64,000 nucleotides of DNA from Microcoleus sp. FACHB-1515 (GCF_014696105.1 NZ_JACJPO010000022.1:36813-100812); one strand, 5' to 3'. Shown: positions 17,321 to 27,120, counted from the stretch's first letter. The notes: generated by a model not told the origin, from the letters alone. Translations and numbers: made by a program.

Positions 17321-20300
17321 ATGGTTTCTAAGAAAGACGCTTCGGTCGTCCTCCTGGCATTACTGGTTGCTTTATCTGCCGCACCTCGATCTGCCGAGGG
17401 GCAAAATGCCGCTTTGTCAACTTCACCTGTGTTCGCGTCTGCACCTTCCAGTTTTCCTTTGCCGAGCGCTGTGCCAAGCGGAACCACCGTGCGCGTGGAT
17501 GGCTCAGACAGCATGAGCGCGATCAATCAATCGCTCAAGCAAGCCTTCGAGCAGCAATACACAGGCACAACGGTAAATTTAGCGGCGACAGGAACCGATG
17601 CTGCTTTGCGATCGCTGCTGGCCGAGGAAATTGATTTGGCCGCTGTGGGGCGATCGCTGACGCCTCAAGAAAAAGCGCAAGGTTTGGTCGAAACGATTCT
17701 GAGCCGCGAAAAAATCGCGATGATCGTCGGGGCAGACAATCCCTTTGCCAAAGGCTTGACTTCAGAACAGTTTGCCCGCATCTTCCGAGGCGAAATCACC
17801 AACTGGTCGCAGGTCGGCGGCGAAAATTTGCCAATTCGCTTTCTCGATCGCCCCGACAGCAGCGACACGCGATCGGCACTGGGCAACTATCCGGTCTTTC
17901 AATCGGCTCCCTTCCAAACGGGTCGAACGGCCACACAGCTTGACCAAGACAGCACAGCGGCGATCGTCGATCAGCTTGGACGCGACGGCATCAGCTATGC
18001 GCTTGTCTCGCAGGTGCAAAATTTGCCCAACGTTCGCATCTTGCCGATGCACAACACGCCACCGACCGATCCGCGCTATCCGTTTTCGCAACCGCGTGGC
18101 TATGTCTATCAACAGTCTGCCTCGCCTGCTGTCGCAGCGTTCTTGGGCTTTGCGGGTTCTGCGGCAGGTCAAGCGGCGATCGCGGCTGCCAACACCGCTG
18201 AAACCGCTTCTGGTGCGGTGACGGCATCGCCGACGGACACTGCGGCAGGTGGCGCGATCGCCCCGACGGACACTGCAACCGCACCTGCAACCAGCGAAAC
18301 GACTGCCGCCGCACCTGCTGAGGCTGCTCCGCCACCCACTGGACTAGCAACCGATACGGCTACTCAGACGACAGGATTACCTGGCTGGCTGTGGCTGCTG
18401 CCCTTGATATTGCTGGGGGGTGGCCTTTGGTGGCTGTTGCGGCAGCGTCGGCAAACTGAAGCGGATCCGCCTCCGGTCGTGCGTTCCACCACTCCGCCGC
18501 CCACCCCGCCGCCTGCACCCATCCCAGCAGTTGACGATTCACCCAGCCTCGCCGCTCGCACCGAATCGATTATTGCGTCTGACCGTGCCGCACGATCGCC
18601 GCTCGCGAACGAACCCGATGCGTCTTCACCCGCCGCGATCGATCCTCCTCCGCCAGCAGTCAATCCGCTGGGTGCAGCGGCACTGGCAGGCGGAGCAATT
18701 TTTGGGGCAGGCGCGATCGCTGATGCCATGCACGAAGCTGATGAAGAAACCGAACCTGTCTTGGATGTGACGCCCGACAGCGATGTGAGCGGTGATGCTT
18801 GGGCAGATGCGCCCGGTGAAAATTTCAACACGGTTCCGCTAGCTGCCTCGGACGATCGCCTGGTTGATTCGGCTGTGCCCGAAGCGATCGCTGACGATCC
18901 GCTAGTTCCGCCTGCTGTTGAGCCGATCGCCGCTGATTTAGCCGCTGACTCAGTTGAGATGGAATCGACTGAAGTGCCGATCGATCCGGTGATTGCGGCT
19001 TCGCTGACGAATGCGATCGCTGCGACGGAAGAACCTAATGTTGCTGCTGCACCCGAAACGGCAGAGCTGGACGCTGCCAATTTTGCCGCTGTCGAACTGC
19101 CCGAAGAACCGCTGATCGCTCCGGAAATTCCGCCTGCGATCGCAGACGAAGCCATTGCCGCCAGCGAACCAGAAATACTTGAGCCATCCGGTGATGCTGC
19201 GACGCTTGCCGCAGTGAGTGGATTGGGCGCAGTCGCAGCAGCAAATCTAGCCAACCAATCTGCTGAACCTCTGGAAGCGATCGAACCTGTAGAGGCGATC
19301 GAAGAGGAAGCGATCCTGCTTGACCCGCTGCCGATCGAATCGGTCGGAGATGTGGACGAACTGACGCTTGCCCCAGAGCCGATCATTGACTCGATCGATC
19401 CGGTTGCGCCAGAGCCAGATATTGTGCTGATTTCAACGGCTGATCAGGTTGCGATCGATCCGCCTGCCGAGCCTGAATCTGAACTAACGCTGGATGAAAC
19501 GGCGATGCTCGATGCGATCGAAGATGAAGTCGAAGCGCTGCCGCTGCCCGAAGAAGTTGCCGCTAGCGAATCGGAACCGTCGATCGATTTGTCGGAACAG
19601 ATGATCTTGGCAGGCGGTGCGGCCTTAGCAATGGGCGGAATGCGAATGGTCGGCGGCGATCGTGAGCAGTCGGCGATCGAAGCCGCTCGGTTTGACGTGG
19701 GAACGACTGAAGATGACGCGCTCGATTTGTCTGCCGTTGATGCTGACCTGCCCGATCTGCCAGAAGGCTACGGCGAAAGCCGCATTGTGCTGATGCCCCG
19801 CGATCCGCAATGGGCATATGCCTATTGGGATGTGCCCAACGATCACAAAGCGGCTTTACGCAGTCAGGGCGGCACACGGTTGGCGGTGCGGCTGTATGAC
19901 GTGACCGATTTGGATTTGGCAACGCAGCGACCGCACAGCTTGCAGCAGTATGAATGTGACGAACTGGCTCGCGATTGGTATTTGGCCGTTCCGGTCAGCG
20001 ATCGCGACTACATTGCCGAAATTGGCTACGTGACCGAAGATGGCCGCTGGCTGATGCTGGCGCGATCGGCTCCGGTTCGCATTCCACCCGTCTATCCGTC
20101 TGACTGGTTTGAAGATCAGTTCTTGACGATCGAATGGGAAGAAGACTTGCAGGGCAAGACGTTCCTGGAACTGATTCCGCCAGAGCAAAAAGCCGCCAGA
20201 GCCGTCAGCAGTCCGGTCTACAGCCAGATTTTTGATTTGGCGCAGTCGATCGAAATGCAGCGGATCGCCGGATCGCTGTTCGGCTCGATGCAGCAAGTTC

Positions 20301-20731
20301 CCCAATCCGTAATTAGCTCGTTCATCTTCCCCTCTGGCGTCGGTCAGTGGGCGGCTCCGTTTGAACTGCTGCCGCTACCGACTCCATCCGGCATGGGAAT
20401 GTCGGGAATCGGCATGTCGGGCGTTGGCTTCTCTGCGTCGATGCCGCCAATTCGTCCGCGCCAGTTCTGGCTAGTTGCCGATGCGGAACTGATTGTCTAT
20501 GGGGCAACGGAACCGGATGCCACCGTGACGATCGGCGGACGCCCGATCAAGCTCAACCCGGACGGCACGTTCCGCTTCCAAATGTCCTTCCAAGATGGCC
20601 TGATTGACTTTCCGATCATGGCCGTTGCCGCCGATGGCGAACAAACGCGATCGATTCACATGGAATTCACCCGCGAAACGCCAGAGCGGAATACGAATAC
20701 AAAGGATGAAGCGATCGACGAGTGGCCTTAG
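17321..20731 (+). CDS. PstS-like binding domain - transmembrane - DUF4912 fusion protein
   Basis: A 1136-residue protein. ATG 17321 starts a clear signal peptide (VVLLALLVALSAAPRSAEGQ); 72 upstream codons are open but look random. Residues about 50-290 match the periplasmic binding fold of PstS-like phosphate sensors (VRVDGSDSMSAINQSLKQAF, AVGRSLTPQEK, FARIFRGEITNWSQVGG). An Ala/Thr-rich linker leads to one membrane helix at about 352-374 (WLWLLPLILLGGGLWWLL) followed by RQRRQ. Then come about 430 acidic, Pro/Ala/Glu-rich residues and a DUF4912 domain at about 815-960 (SRIVLMPRDPQWAYAYWDV). A final beta segment contains TVTIGGRPIKLNPDGTF. By the positive-inside rule DUF4912 should be cytoplasmic. 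Ligand and output are unknown. Confidence 0.82.
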   Translation: MVSKKDASVVLLALLVALSAAPRSAEGQNAALSTSPVFASAPSSFPLPSAVPSGTTVRVDGSDSMSAINQSLKQAFEQQYTGTTVNLAATGTDAALRSLLAEEIDLAAVGRSLTPQEKAQGLVETILSREKIAMIVGADNPFAKGLTSEQFARIFRGEITNWSQVGGENLPIRFLDRPDSSDTRSALGNYPVFQSAPFQTGRTATQLDQDSTAAIVDQLGRDGISYALVSQVQNLPNVRILPMHNTPPTDPRYPFSQPRGYVYQQSASPAVAAFLGFAGSAAGQAAIAAANTAETASGAVTASPTDTAAGGAIAPTDTATAPATSETTAAAPAEAAPPPTGLATDTATQTTGLPGWLWLLPLILLGGGLWWLLRQRRQTEADPPPVVRSTTPPPTPPPAPIPAVDDSPSLAARTESIIASDRAARSPLANEPDASSPAAIDPPPPAVNPLGAAALAGGAIFGAGAIADAMHEADEETEPVLDVTPDSDVSGDAWADAPGENFNTVPLAASDDRLVDSAVPEAIADDPLVPPAVEPIAADLAADSVEMESTEVPIDPVIAASLTNAIAATEEPNVAAAPETAELDAANFAAVELPEEPLIAPEIPPAIADEAIAASEPEILEPSGDAATLAAVSGLGAVAAANLANQSAEPLEAIEPVEAIEEEAILLDPLPIESVGDVDELTLAPEPIIDSIDPVAPEPDIVLISTADQVAIDPPAEPESELTLDETAMLDAIEDEVEALPLPEEVAASESEPSIDLSEQMILAGGAALAMGGMRMVGGDREQSAIEAARFDVGTTEDDALDLSAVDADLPDLPEGYGESRIVLMPRDPQWAYAYWDVPNDHKAALRSQGGTRLAVRLYDVTDLDLATQRPHSLQQYECDELARDWYLAVPVSDRDYIAEIGYVTEDGRWLMLARSAPVRIPPVYPSDWFEDQFLTIEWEEDLQGKTFLELIPPEQKAARAVSSPVYSQIFDLAQSIEMQRIAGSLFGSMQQVPQSVISSFIFPSGVGQWAAPFELLPLPTPSGMGMSGIGMSGVGFSASMPPIRPRQFWLVADAELIVYGATEPDATVTIGGRPIKLNPDGTFRFQMSFQDGLIDFPIMAVAADGEQTRSIHMEFTRETPERNTNTKDEAIDEWP

Positions 20732-20742
20732 TTCCGGCGTTT

Positions 20743-20786
20743 GGGGTTAGTCAGCAGCCTGCTTCTAACCCCCAGGTAACTTTTTT
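20743..20786 (+). terminator. hairpin with T-run after the PstS-DUF4912 gene
   Basis: GGGGTTAG and CTAACCCC form an 8-bp stem around a 14-base loop. A run of six T lies eight bases beyond the stem. It sits 12 bases after the stop codon and 15 bases before the next ATG, so it could be a terminator or attenuator. Confidence 0.45.
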
Positions 20787-20800
20787 ATCTCAAACTTTCC

Positions 20801-21190
20801 ATGTCCCAACTGTCAGAATTTCTCGAAGCCTGCGAAACCCTTGGCCTGCTGCGGATGATCGTGACGAGCAACGCGGCTGTGCTGGAAGTGCGCGGCTCGA
20901 TCGAAAAGCTCTTCTATGCCGAACTGCCGAAAGGCCACTACGCCAACATGCATCAGGAAGGCTTTGAATTTCACCTCAACATGGATCGCATTACGCAGGT
21001 GAAATTTGAAACCGGAGAAGCCAAGCGCGGCAACTTCACCACCTACGCGATTCGCTTTTTGGACGATTCGGGCGAACCTGCGCTGAGCTTGTTTTTGCAG
21101 TGGGGCAAGCCCGGAGAATATGCGCCCGGACAGGTCGAGGCGTGGCACAGTCTGCGCGATCGCTACGGCGAACAGTGGCAACCCGCATGA
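20801..21190 (+). CDS. HutX/ChuX-like heme-utilisation family protein (putative)
   Basis: A 129-residue protein. The segment LEVRGSIEKLFYAELPKGHYANMHQEGFEFHLNMDRI followed by TYAIRFLDDSGEPALSLFLQW has the strand order and the 'dispensable residues then H-L, then F-L-D-x-G-E' pattern of HutX/ChuX proteins, which bind or shuttle heme in other bacteria. Neighbouring genes give no iron or heme-import context, and the resemblance is moderate, so function in this cyanobacterium is unproven. The stop codon TGA overlaps the ATG of the next gene (ATGA), implying translational coupling. Confidence 0.55.
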   Translation: MSQLSEFLEACETLGLLRMIVTSNAAVLEVRGSIEKLFYAELPKGHYANMHQEGFEFHLNMDRITQVKFETGEAKRGNFTTYAIRFLDDSGEPALSLFLQWGKPGEYAPGQVEAWHSLRDRYGEQWQPA

Positions 21191-21909
21191 TCCGCAAAGC
21201 GTTACTGAGCCTGATTTGTAGTGCGATCGTGCTGTTCTGGAGTGGAATTGCTGTTGCCAGTCCACTCAGCGATCGACTTGCTCAATTTCCCGACTGGCAA
21301 ACCAAACCGCCTGTGCAAGCGGCAAAAGGCGATCTTGGCTATCCTGACTGGTTTGCAGGTGATTGGCAGGTGACAACGACGCTGATCGATTTGGCTGCGC
21401 CGATCGCCCCGGATGTCGTTACGCCCGGATTCGAGAGCAATCGCGCTTACCTAGATCAGCCCATTCCGTTTGCTGTCCGATTTGTCAAAGCTGGCCGACA
21501 GTTGGTCTCCGATCGCGCCTACAACGGCTTGAATTTGGCAAAGGCCTATCTGGGCGATCGCTCGGTTCTTGCTGTGAAAGTTGATCCGAGCAATCCGAAT
21601 CGGCAAATTACGATTCTCAGGGGCGATCGTCAACTCGTTTCTACCGTGACGGGACGCGCTACCGAGTCACCCAACGCCGAAACGTTTCTCACCAGCGAAG
21701 TGTTTCAGCAGGAATTTCGCGGCGCACCGCAGCTTTATTTCAACACGGTCGAAACTACCACCGCCTATCAGCACTTGGTCGGAACGCCGGAAATCACCGC
21801 CGATCAGGTGACGGCGATCTATCTCTCGCCCCAAGACCCCGATTATTTTAAGGCAGGCGATCGCCCCGTCGCCCTCTACCGCTATCGACTCGAATTTCAG
21901 CGCGGTTAG
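21187..21909 (+). CDS. secreted cyanobacterial protein (DUF6816-like)
   Basis: A 240-residue exported protein. ATG 21187 overlaps the upstream TGA and begins a signal peptide (MIRKALLSLICSAIVLFWSGIAVA). The mature part opens LSDRLAQFPDWQTKPPV, then YPDWFAGDWQVTTTLIDL and PDVVTPGFESNRAYL, a pattern shared by a conserved family of cyanobacterial and plastid-related proteins that I believe is Pfam DUF6816. It is predicted to be a lipocalin-like beta structure in the periplasm or thylakoid lumen. Function unknown. Coupling to the HutX-like gene hints at a shared process. Confidence 0.7.
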   Translation: MIRKALLSLICSAIVLFWSGIAVASPLSDRLAQFPDWQTKPPVQAAKGDLGYPDWFAGDWQVTTTLIDLAAPIAPDVVTPGFESNRAYLDQPIPFAVRFVKAGRQLVSDRAYNGLNLAKAYLGDRSVLAVKVDPSNPNRQITILRGDRQLVSTVTGRATESPNAETFLTSEVFQQEFRGAPQLYFNTVETTTAYQHLVGTPEITADQVTAIYLSPQDPDYFKAGDRPVALYRYRLEFQRG

Positions 21910-22550
21910 GTAACGGGATGCTGACCGTAGAACGGCAGAGCGATCGACCAGTCAGGCCGCTCTCCGGCTTGGAATTGGGCGTGGGCGATCGCTAACAAAT
22001 CCGTCACCGTTCCGCCTTGATTTTCCGGTGCGGAAATTAGCTTAAGCGGGCGCGACCAGTTTTTCTGACGCTCCTCCCATTCCGCAGCACTCATCACCGC
22101 ATCAGGCAGCAGCGCAACAGGTTGGTTGTCTTCAATCGAATAGATCGCCGCAAACAGTTCGCCACGACTGGCAGGCATTTGGACGGCAATCTCGCGATCG
22201 CGAAGCGCTCCCCGAAGGGTATCGATCGCCAGATGCGGATACGCAATGGCCGCCAAACTCGACACCGCAAACAGCGGAATTTCCAACTGCTGCGCTAATG
22301 TCCGCGCCGTCACCATGCCGATGCGCGTTCCCGTAAAGCTGCCTGGCCCCTTGGAAACTGCAAGAAAGGCGAGGTCTTGCCACGATCGCGGCGCAAGAAA
22401 TTCCTGCAAATGCACATGCAATTCGGTTGAAAGCGCCAGCCCTAAATTCCAAGTTTGCTGCCGCTGATCGCCTGCAAAATTGCTCAAGGCCAATCCGAGT
22501 TGTGGGCTGCTGGTGTGGAGGGCAAAACCGTAAATAGACATTGCTTTCAT
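21906..22550 (-). CDS. tsaB: tRNA threonylcarbamoyladenosine biosynthesis protein TsaB
   Basis: A 214-residue ASKHA-fold protein, partner of TsaD in making the t6A modification at position 37 of tRNAs reading ANN codons. The N-terminal FALHTSSPQLGLALSNF and the LAVSKGPGSFTGTRIGMVTARTLAQ motif (the TsaB-TsaD interface region) are clear. The ATG at 22550 overlaps the TGA of the upstream kinase gene (TGATG); ATG 22541 is an alternative start. The stop overlaps the convergent secreted-protein gene by four bases. Confidence 0.92.
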   Translation of the reverse strand: MKAMSIYGFALHTSSPQLGLALSNFAGDQRQQTWNLGLALSTELHVHLQEFLAPRSWQDLAFLAVSKGPGSFTGTRIGMVTARTLAQQLEIPLFAVSSLAAIAYPHLAIDTLRGALRDREIAVQMPASRGELFAAIYSIEDNQPVALLPDAVMSAAEWEERQKNWSRPLKLISAPENQGGTVTDLLAIAHAQFQAGERPDWSIALPFYGQHPVT

Positions 22551-24268
22551 CAATTCTCGATAGGTTGCCAAAGTCGGATCGTGCTGTCTTGGCTACCGCT
22601 GAGCAGTCCGGTTTCGTGAAAAGCGATCGCGCTCACTGTGGCCGCATGACCTTTCAACACATCTTGAAGCTGACCGTCGCGCCAAAGTCGGATCGTGCTG
22701 TCATGACTGCCACTCGCGCACAAATTTTTCTGGACTGCAAGCGCCACAACAGGCAACAAATGACCTGTGAGCGATTGCCGCAAGCCGCCCGTATGCAGAT
22801 GGCGCACTTGCAGCGATCGATCCCAACTGCTGCTAATCAAGGTATCGCCTGAGATGGCAATCGCTTCGACAGCGGCAGTATGAGGCATCAAAGTTCTGAG
22901 TGATTCCAACGTTTCGCTGTGCCAAATCGCGATGCTGCCGTTGGCAAAACCGCAGGCGATCGACTGATTTGCCCAAGCGATCGACTCGATCGGCTGTTCA
23001 CAATCAAACGTGTGCAGCAGTTTTCTCGCGGCGAGATCCCAGAGTTTGAGTTGCCGATCGCGTCCACCGCTCACCAACCGCAGGCGATCGGGACTCAGCG
23101 CAATTGCCGTTACAGGTGCAGATTCGATCGTGAGAGTTTGCGATCGATCGTCTTGCCACACCAAAATTTTGCCGTCCAAACTGCTGCTGATTAGTAAATC
23201 ATCCGCGAAGGCAAGTGCGGTAATCGGCTGCGTATAATTTTTGAGGGGCGATCGTTCCTCAAAATTTGGCAAACTCCAGCGGTGAATTGTGCCTTGACTA
23301 TCGCCCGCTGCAAGCTGATTGGATTGAGTGGCGATCGCGGCGATCGGAGCTTTGGTTGAAATCCTGCGGACACAATCCCATAGTTGCGGCGGCAGTGGGG
23401 CGGGCTGCGACTGAACGATCGTTGCGCCAAAAGCCGAGATGCTCAACACCTGCATCACTTTGTTCGCGGACTGATAGCGCTGGCTGGCTGAATTTTGCAA
23501 AAGTCGATCGAGCGTGTCGGCCAAATTATCGCTGAGGTCGATCGCTGCGCTGCGCCAAATCCACGTGCCGATCGCGCTGTTGTACAAATCGAACGGCGCA
23601 AGTCCGGTCAAAAGCTGGATGCAAGAAACAGCGAGGCTGTAGAGATCGCTGGCGGGAATTGCTTTGCCGACAAGCTGTTCGGGTGCGGCATATTCGGCAC
23701 TGCCCAGCACGGTTCCGGTTTTGGCAAGCGCAGATTTGGTCGCGTGTTTGGCCGTTCCAAAATCAACCAGCATCAGCGTGTGATCGCGGCGCAGGAAGTT
23801 GGCGGGCTTGATGTCGCGATGAACGACTTGGCGATCGTGCAGAAATTGCAAGAGCGGCAAAACCTCCTGCAACACTTCGCGCACCTGTTTCTCGCTGAAG
23901 GTTCCGGTTGCTTGCAGTTCGGTGAGGAGCGATTGCCCTTCGACAAATTCCTGCACGACGTACTGCTGCGACTCGCGCTCAAAGTAGGCTAGCAAATTTG
24001 GAATCTGCGGATGTTCGCCTAGCTGATTGAGTCGGGCGACATCTTGGCGAAACGTTGCCAGTTTTTCACCGACTGCGTACTGTTTGAAGACGACGCGATC
24101 GCCTGTTTGCAAATCAATTCCCCGGAGGGTGCTGCCAGATTCGGAGGTGAGGCGATTGCCAGCGAGGTAGCGATCGCCCAGTCGCAACCGAGTTCCGCAG
24201 GTTTGACAAAAGCGGGCATTGTCGGGATTTTGCGGCCTCGGACAGGTTCGATTCAGGCAAAAGCTCAT
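22550..24268 (-). CDS. serine/threonine protein kinase with zinc ribbon and WD40 repeats
   Basis: A 572-residue cytoplasmic kinase. The N terminus has four Cys (SFCLNRTCP..ARFCQTCGTRL) forming a zinc-ribbon. The kinase domain, about residues 35-280, has the ATP-site Lys in VVFKQYAV, catalytic VVHRDIKPANF, LVDFGTAKHAT and GSAEYAAPEQL. Residues about 300-570 are WD40 repeats, visible as repeated D..IRLW/KLWDL ends (LRLVSGGRDRQLKLWDL, LCASGSHDSTIRLW, GLLSGSQDSTIRLW), giving a likely six- or seven-blade propeller. Such kinase-WD40 proteins are common in cyanobacteria but poorly studied. The gene is translationally coupled to tsaB (TGATG). Confidence 0.9.
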   Translation of the reverse strand: MSFCLNRTCPRPQNPDNARFCQTCGTRLRLGDRYLAGNRLTSESGSTLRGIDLQTGDRVVFKQYAVGEKLATFRQDVARLNQLGEHPQIPNLLAYFERESQQYVVQEFVEGQSLLTELQATGTFSEKQVREVLQEVLPLLQFLHDRQVVHRDIKPANFLRRDHTLMLVDFGTAKHATKSALAKTGTVLGSAEYAAPEQLVGKAIPASDLYSLAVSCIQLLTGLAPFDLYNSAIGTWIWRSAAIDLSDNLADTLDRLLQNSASQRYQSANKVMQVLSISAFGATIVQSQPAPLPPQLWDCVRRISTKAPIAAIATQSNQLAAGDSQGTIHRWSLPNFEERSPLKNYTQPITALAFADDLLISSSLDGKILVWQDDRSQTLTIESAPVTAIALSPDRLRLVSGGRDRQLKLWDLAARKLLHTFDCEQPIESIAWANQSIACGFANGSIAIWHSETLESLRTLMPHTAAVEAIAISGDTLISSSWDRSLQVRHLHTGGLRQSLTGHLLPVVALAVQKNLCASGSHDSTIRLWRDGQLQDVLKGHAATVSAIAFHETGLLSGSQDSTIRLWQPIEN

Positions 24269-24273
24269 TGCGC

Positions 24274-25365
24274 TTAGACGTTGAAGCGGAACAGCAGCAC
24301 ATCGCCTTCTTGCACAACATATTCCTTGCCTTCACTCCGCACCAAGCCTTTTTCTTTCGCCGCGCCCATCGAGCCTGTTGCCACCAAATCTTGATAGGCA
24401 ACGGTTTCAGCTCGAATAAAGCCGCGCTCGAAATCCGTGTGAATGACGCCTGCGGCTTGTGGCGCGAGCATTCCCGCCCGAATCGTCCAGGCGCGAGTTT
24501 CCTTGGGGCCACTGGTGAAGTAGGTTCTCAGTCCCAATAATTCATAAGTAGCGCGAATCAGCGACTTCAAGCCGCCTTCTTCCACGCCCAGCGATTCGAG
24601 AAAATCTTTGACTTCTTCGGGTGAAAGCTCGATTAGTTCTGATTCCACCTGAGCCGACACGACAACCACTTGCGCGTCTTCCTGAGCGGCAACGCCGCGA
24701 ACCTGCTCCACCCAGTCATTGCCCGTCGCCAAATCATCTTCCGAAACATTGGCGGCGTAAATAATCGGCTTGCGCGTCAGCAGTCCGAGCGGCTTAATCA
24801 AAATTTCTTCGTCTTCAGTCAGACTGACCGATCGCGCCTGCTTGCCTGCATCCAAAACCGCTTGCAGCTTTTCCAGGGCGGTCAGTTCTGCCTGTGCGTC
24901 TTTGCTGGTGCGGGCTTGCTTGCGGGTGCGATCGATTCGCTTTTCAATCTGCGACAAATCCGCCAGCGCTAACTCCAAGTTAATCACTTCGATATCGCGA
25001 ACCGGATCGACCGATCCCGCCACGTGAATAATGTCGTCATCATCGAAGCAGCGAACGACATGCACGATCGCATCGACTTCGCGAATGTTGGCAAGAAACT
25101 GGTTGCCCAATCCTTCGCCTTGACTTGCACCCTTGACGAGTCCGGCAATATCGACAAATTCGACTCGCGCCGGAACGATTTCGGCTGAACTGGAAATGTC
25201 GGCCAAGACCTGCAAGCGCTCATCGGGAACGGCCACGACGCCCGTGTTGGGTTCGATCGTGCAGAACGGAAAATTGGCCGCTTGCGCTTTTGCGTTCGCC
25301 ACCAAAGCATTAAATAACGTAGATTTCCCGACGTTGGGCAGTCCGACAATTCCGGCTCTTAACAT
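24274..25365 (-). CDS. ychF: redox-regulated ATPase YchF
   Basis: A 363-residue universally conserved Obg-family P-loop protein that prefers ATP and associates with ribosomes and stress control. The P-loop is [18 protein letters not shown]; switch regions include the N-terminal [14 protein letters not shown] and [22 protein letters not shown]. The C-terminal TGS domain ends [35 protein letters not shown]. Full length. The kinase gene follows five bases after its stop, so ychF, kinase and tsaB form a tight run. Confidence 0.96.
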   Translation of the reverse strand: MLRAGIVGLPNVGKSTLFNALVANAKAQAANFPFCTIEPNTGVVAVPDERLQVLADISSSAEIVPARVEFVDIAGLVKGASQGEGLGNQFLANIREVDAIVHVVRCFDDDDIIHVAGSVDPVRDIEVINLELALADLSQIEKRIDRTRKQARTSKDAQAELTALEKLQAVLDAGKQARSVSLTEDEEILIKPLGLLTRKPIIYAANVSEDDLATGNDWVEQVRGVAAQEDAQVVVVSAQVESELIELSPEEVKDFLESLGVEEGGLKSLIRATYELLGLRTYFTSGPKETRAWTIRAGMLAPQAAGVIHTDFERGFIRAETVAYQDLVATGSMGAAKEKGLVRSEGKEYVVQEGDVLLFRFNV

Positions 25366-25452
25366 TGCAGTTTCACTGACAGTAGATTCTCGGACGATCG
25401 ACTCGCAATCGCCCCCCTCCCAGTTTGCCAGTTTTTAACGGCGATCGACTAT

Positions 25453-25677
25453 TCACGCTTCCGGCGGCAGCGTCGTCGGTGTGGGAATCGGTTCGGGCGT
25501 TGGGGCGGGCGGCGTGGGATTCGGAGCCGGATCAGGATTGGGAATCGGCTCTGGCTGCGGGGCAGGATTCGGCAGCGGATCAGGGCTTGGCTCAGGTGGA
25601 TTGGGAATGGCCGGAGGCTGCTCTGGTGGCTGAATTCCGGGAATCTGCGGTTCTGGAACGGCGATCGCAACCAACAT
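25453..25677 (-). CDS. small proline-rich protein
   Basis: A 74-residue open frame with GGAG seven bases upstream of ATG 25677. After MLVAIAVPEP it is almost only Pro, Glu, Asn, Asp, Thr and Ala (PNPAPQPEPIPNPDPAP style). It has no domain and no convincing signal peptide. The good ribosome site and same-strand position between miaB and ychF support expression. The opposite strand is also open because of the repetitive sequence, so coding is not certain. Function unknown. Confidence 0.45.
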   Translation of the reverse strand: MLVAIAVPEPQIPGIQPPEQPPAIPNPPEPSPDPLPNPAPQPEPIPNPDPAPNPTPPAPTPEPIPTPTTLPPEA

Positions 25678-25734
25678 GATCAATCTCCACAAACAGCAGA
25701 TCTATCATCCAGGGCGATCGCGCCTTTCACATCC

Positions 25735-27120
25735 TCAGCAGGGCACAGAAACGAGCGGTTCCCCCGTCAAGCTAAACGGTCGCACAGTTGTAATCCGGAC
25801 TTTCACCAGTTCACCTTTCAAAGTGGCAAAATCACCCGTGAAAAACGTCAGCCGATTGCCGCGAGTTCGTCCCATCACCTGCGTCGGGTCTTTCGGATTT
25901 TGGCCTTCCACCAAAACTTCTTCAATTCGGCCTTGATAGCGCTGCGATCGATCTGCTGCACTCACCGAGACGAGATGATTGAGTCGCTGGAGGCGATCGC
26001 GCTTCACGTCTTCACTCAGTTGATTGTCCCAAATCGCAGCGGGCGTATTCGGACGCGGCGAATAGGCGGCAGTGTTTACCAAATCGAAACCAATGTCTTC
26101 CACGAGTTTCAGCGTGTTCTCGAACTGCGCTTCGGTTTCTCCGGGAAAGCCGACGATCGCATCGGCGCTAATCGACGCATCCGGCATGTAGCGGCGGATC
26201 GTGTCGATGATGCGGCGATATTTCTCGTGCGTATAGCCTCTGCTCATTGCCTTGAGAATTTCGTTGTCGCCGGACTGAAAGGGAATGTGGAAATGCTCAC
26301 AGACTTTCGGCAGTTCGGCACAAGCGCGAATTAGACGTTCAGTGAAATAGCGCGGGTGGCTGGTGGCGAAGCGGATGCGATCGATCCCTTCCACATCATG
26401 CACAAAATGCAGCAAATCCGTCAGCGTGTGCAGATGCCGACCTTCCGCTGTGGTTCCGGGTAGATCGCGGCCATACGCATCGATATTTTGCCCCAGCAGC
26501 GTAATTTCCCGGTAGCCTTGCTGCGCCAACTGCTCAATTTCCGCCCGAATTGCTTCTGGCGATCGCGATTGTTCCACACCCCGCACATTCGGCACGACGC
26601 AATAGGTACAGCGCTCATTGCAGCCGTAAATTACGTTTACCCAAGCGCTCACCGTACTATCACGGCGCGGCTGCGTAATATCCTCAACAATGTGAATCGG
26701 GTCAGTCGCCACGACCTGAGCGCCCTCAAACACCTGCTCAAGCAGATCGCGCAGGCGATTGGCGTGCTGTGGCCCCATGACCAGATCGAGTTCGGGTACG
26801 CGGCGCAGAAGAGCTTCGCCTTCTTGCTGAGCGACGCAGCCTGCAACAATCAGCGTCAAATTCGGTTGAGTGCGCTTGCGATCGGCCTGTCTGCCGAGAT
26901 ACGAATACACCTTCTGTTCGGCGTTGTCGCGAATCGTGCAGGTGTTGTAGAGCACCAAATCGGCGCTTTCGGGTTCGGCTGACCACTCGAAGCCCATTTC
27001 TTCGAGAATGCCAGCCATGCGCTCAGAGTCGGCTTTGTTCATTTGACAGCCGAACGTGGTGATGTGATAGCGGCGAGCAGGCGTAGATTCGCAAACAGCC
27101 GTAGATTCGCTAGCAGCCAT
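25735..27120 (-). CDS. miaB: tRNA-2-methylthio-N6-dimethylallyladenosine synthase MiaB
   Basis: A 461-residue radical SAM methylthiotransferase acting on i6A37 of tRNAs. The UPF0004 domain supplies three Cys for the auxiliary cluster ([40 protein letters not shown]). The radical SAM motif is [17 protein letters not shown], and the C terminus is a TRAM domain. The first 17 residues ([17 protein letters not shown]) are not conserved and are encoded by an 18-base tandem repeat. Length and motifs are normal for MiaB. Confidence 0.95.
   Translation of the reverse strand: MAASESTAVCESTPARRYHITTFGCQMNKADSERMAGILEEMGFEWSAEPESADLVLYNTCTIRDNAEQKVYSYLGRQADRKRTQPNLTLIVAGCVAQQEGEALLRRVPELDLVMGPQHANRLRDLLEQVFEGAQVVATDPIHIVEDITQPRRDSTVSAWVNVIYGCNERCTYCVVPNVRGVEQSRSPEAIRAEIEQLAQQGYREITLLGQNIDAYGRDLPGTTAEGRHLHTLTDLLHFVHDVEGIDRIRFATSHPRYFTERLIRACAELPKVCEHFHIPFQSGDNEILKAMSRGYTHEKYRRIIDTIRRYMPDASISADAIVGFPGETEAQFENTLKLVEDIGFDLVNTAAYSPRPNTPAAIWDNQLSEDVKRDRLQRLNHLVSVSAADRSQRYQGRIEEVLVEGQNPKDPTQVMGRTRGNRLTFFTGDFATLKGELVKVRITTVRPFSLTGEPLVSVPC

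Noticed and set aside
18364..19386. 340-codon Ser/Ala/Gly-rich minus-strand frame
   Set aside because: Mirror of the repetitive acidic linker in the PstS-DUF4912 gene.
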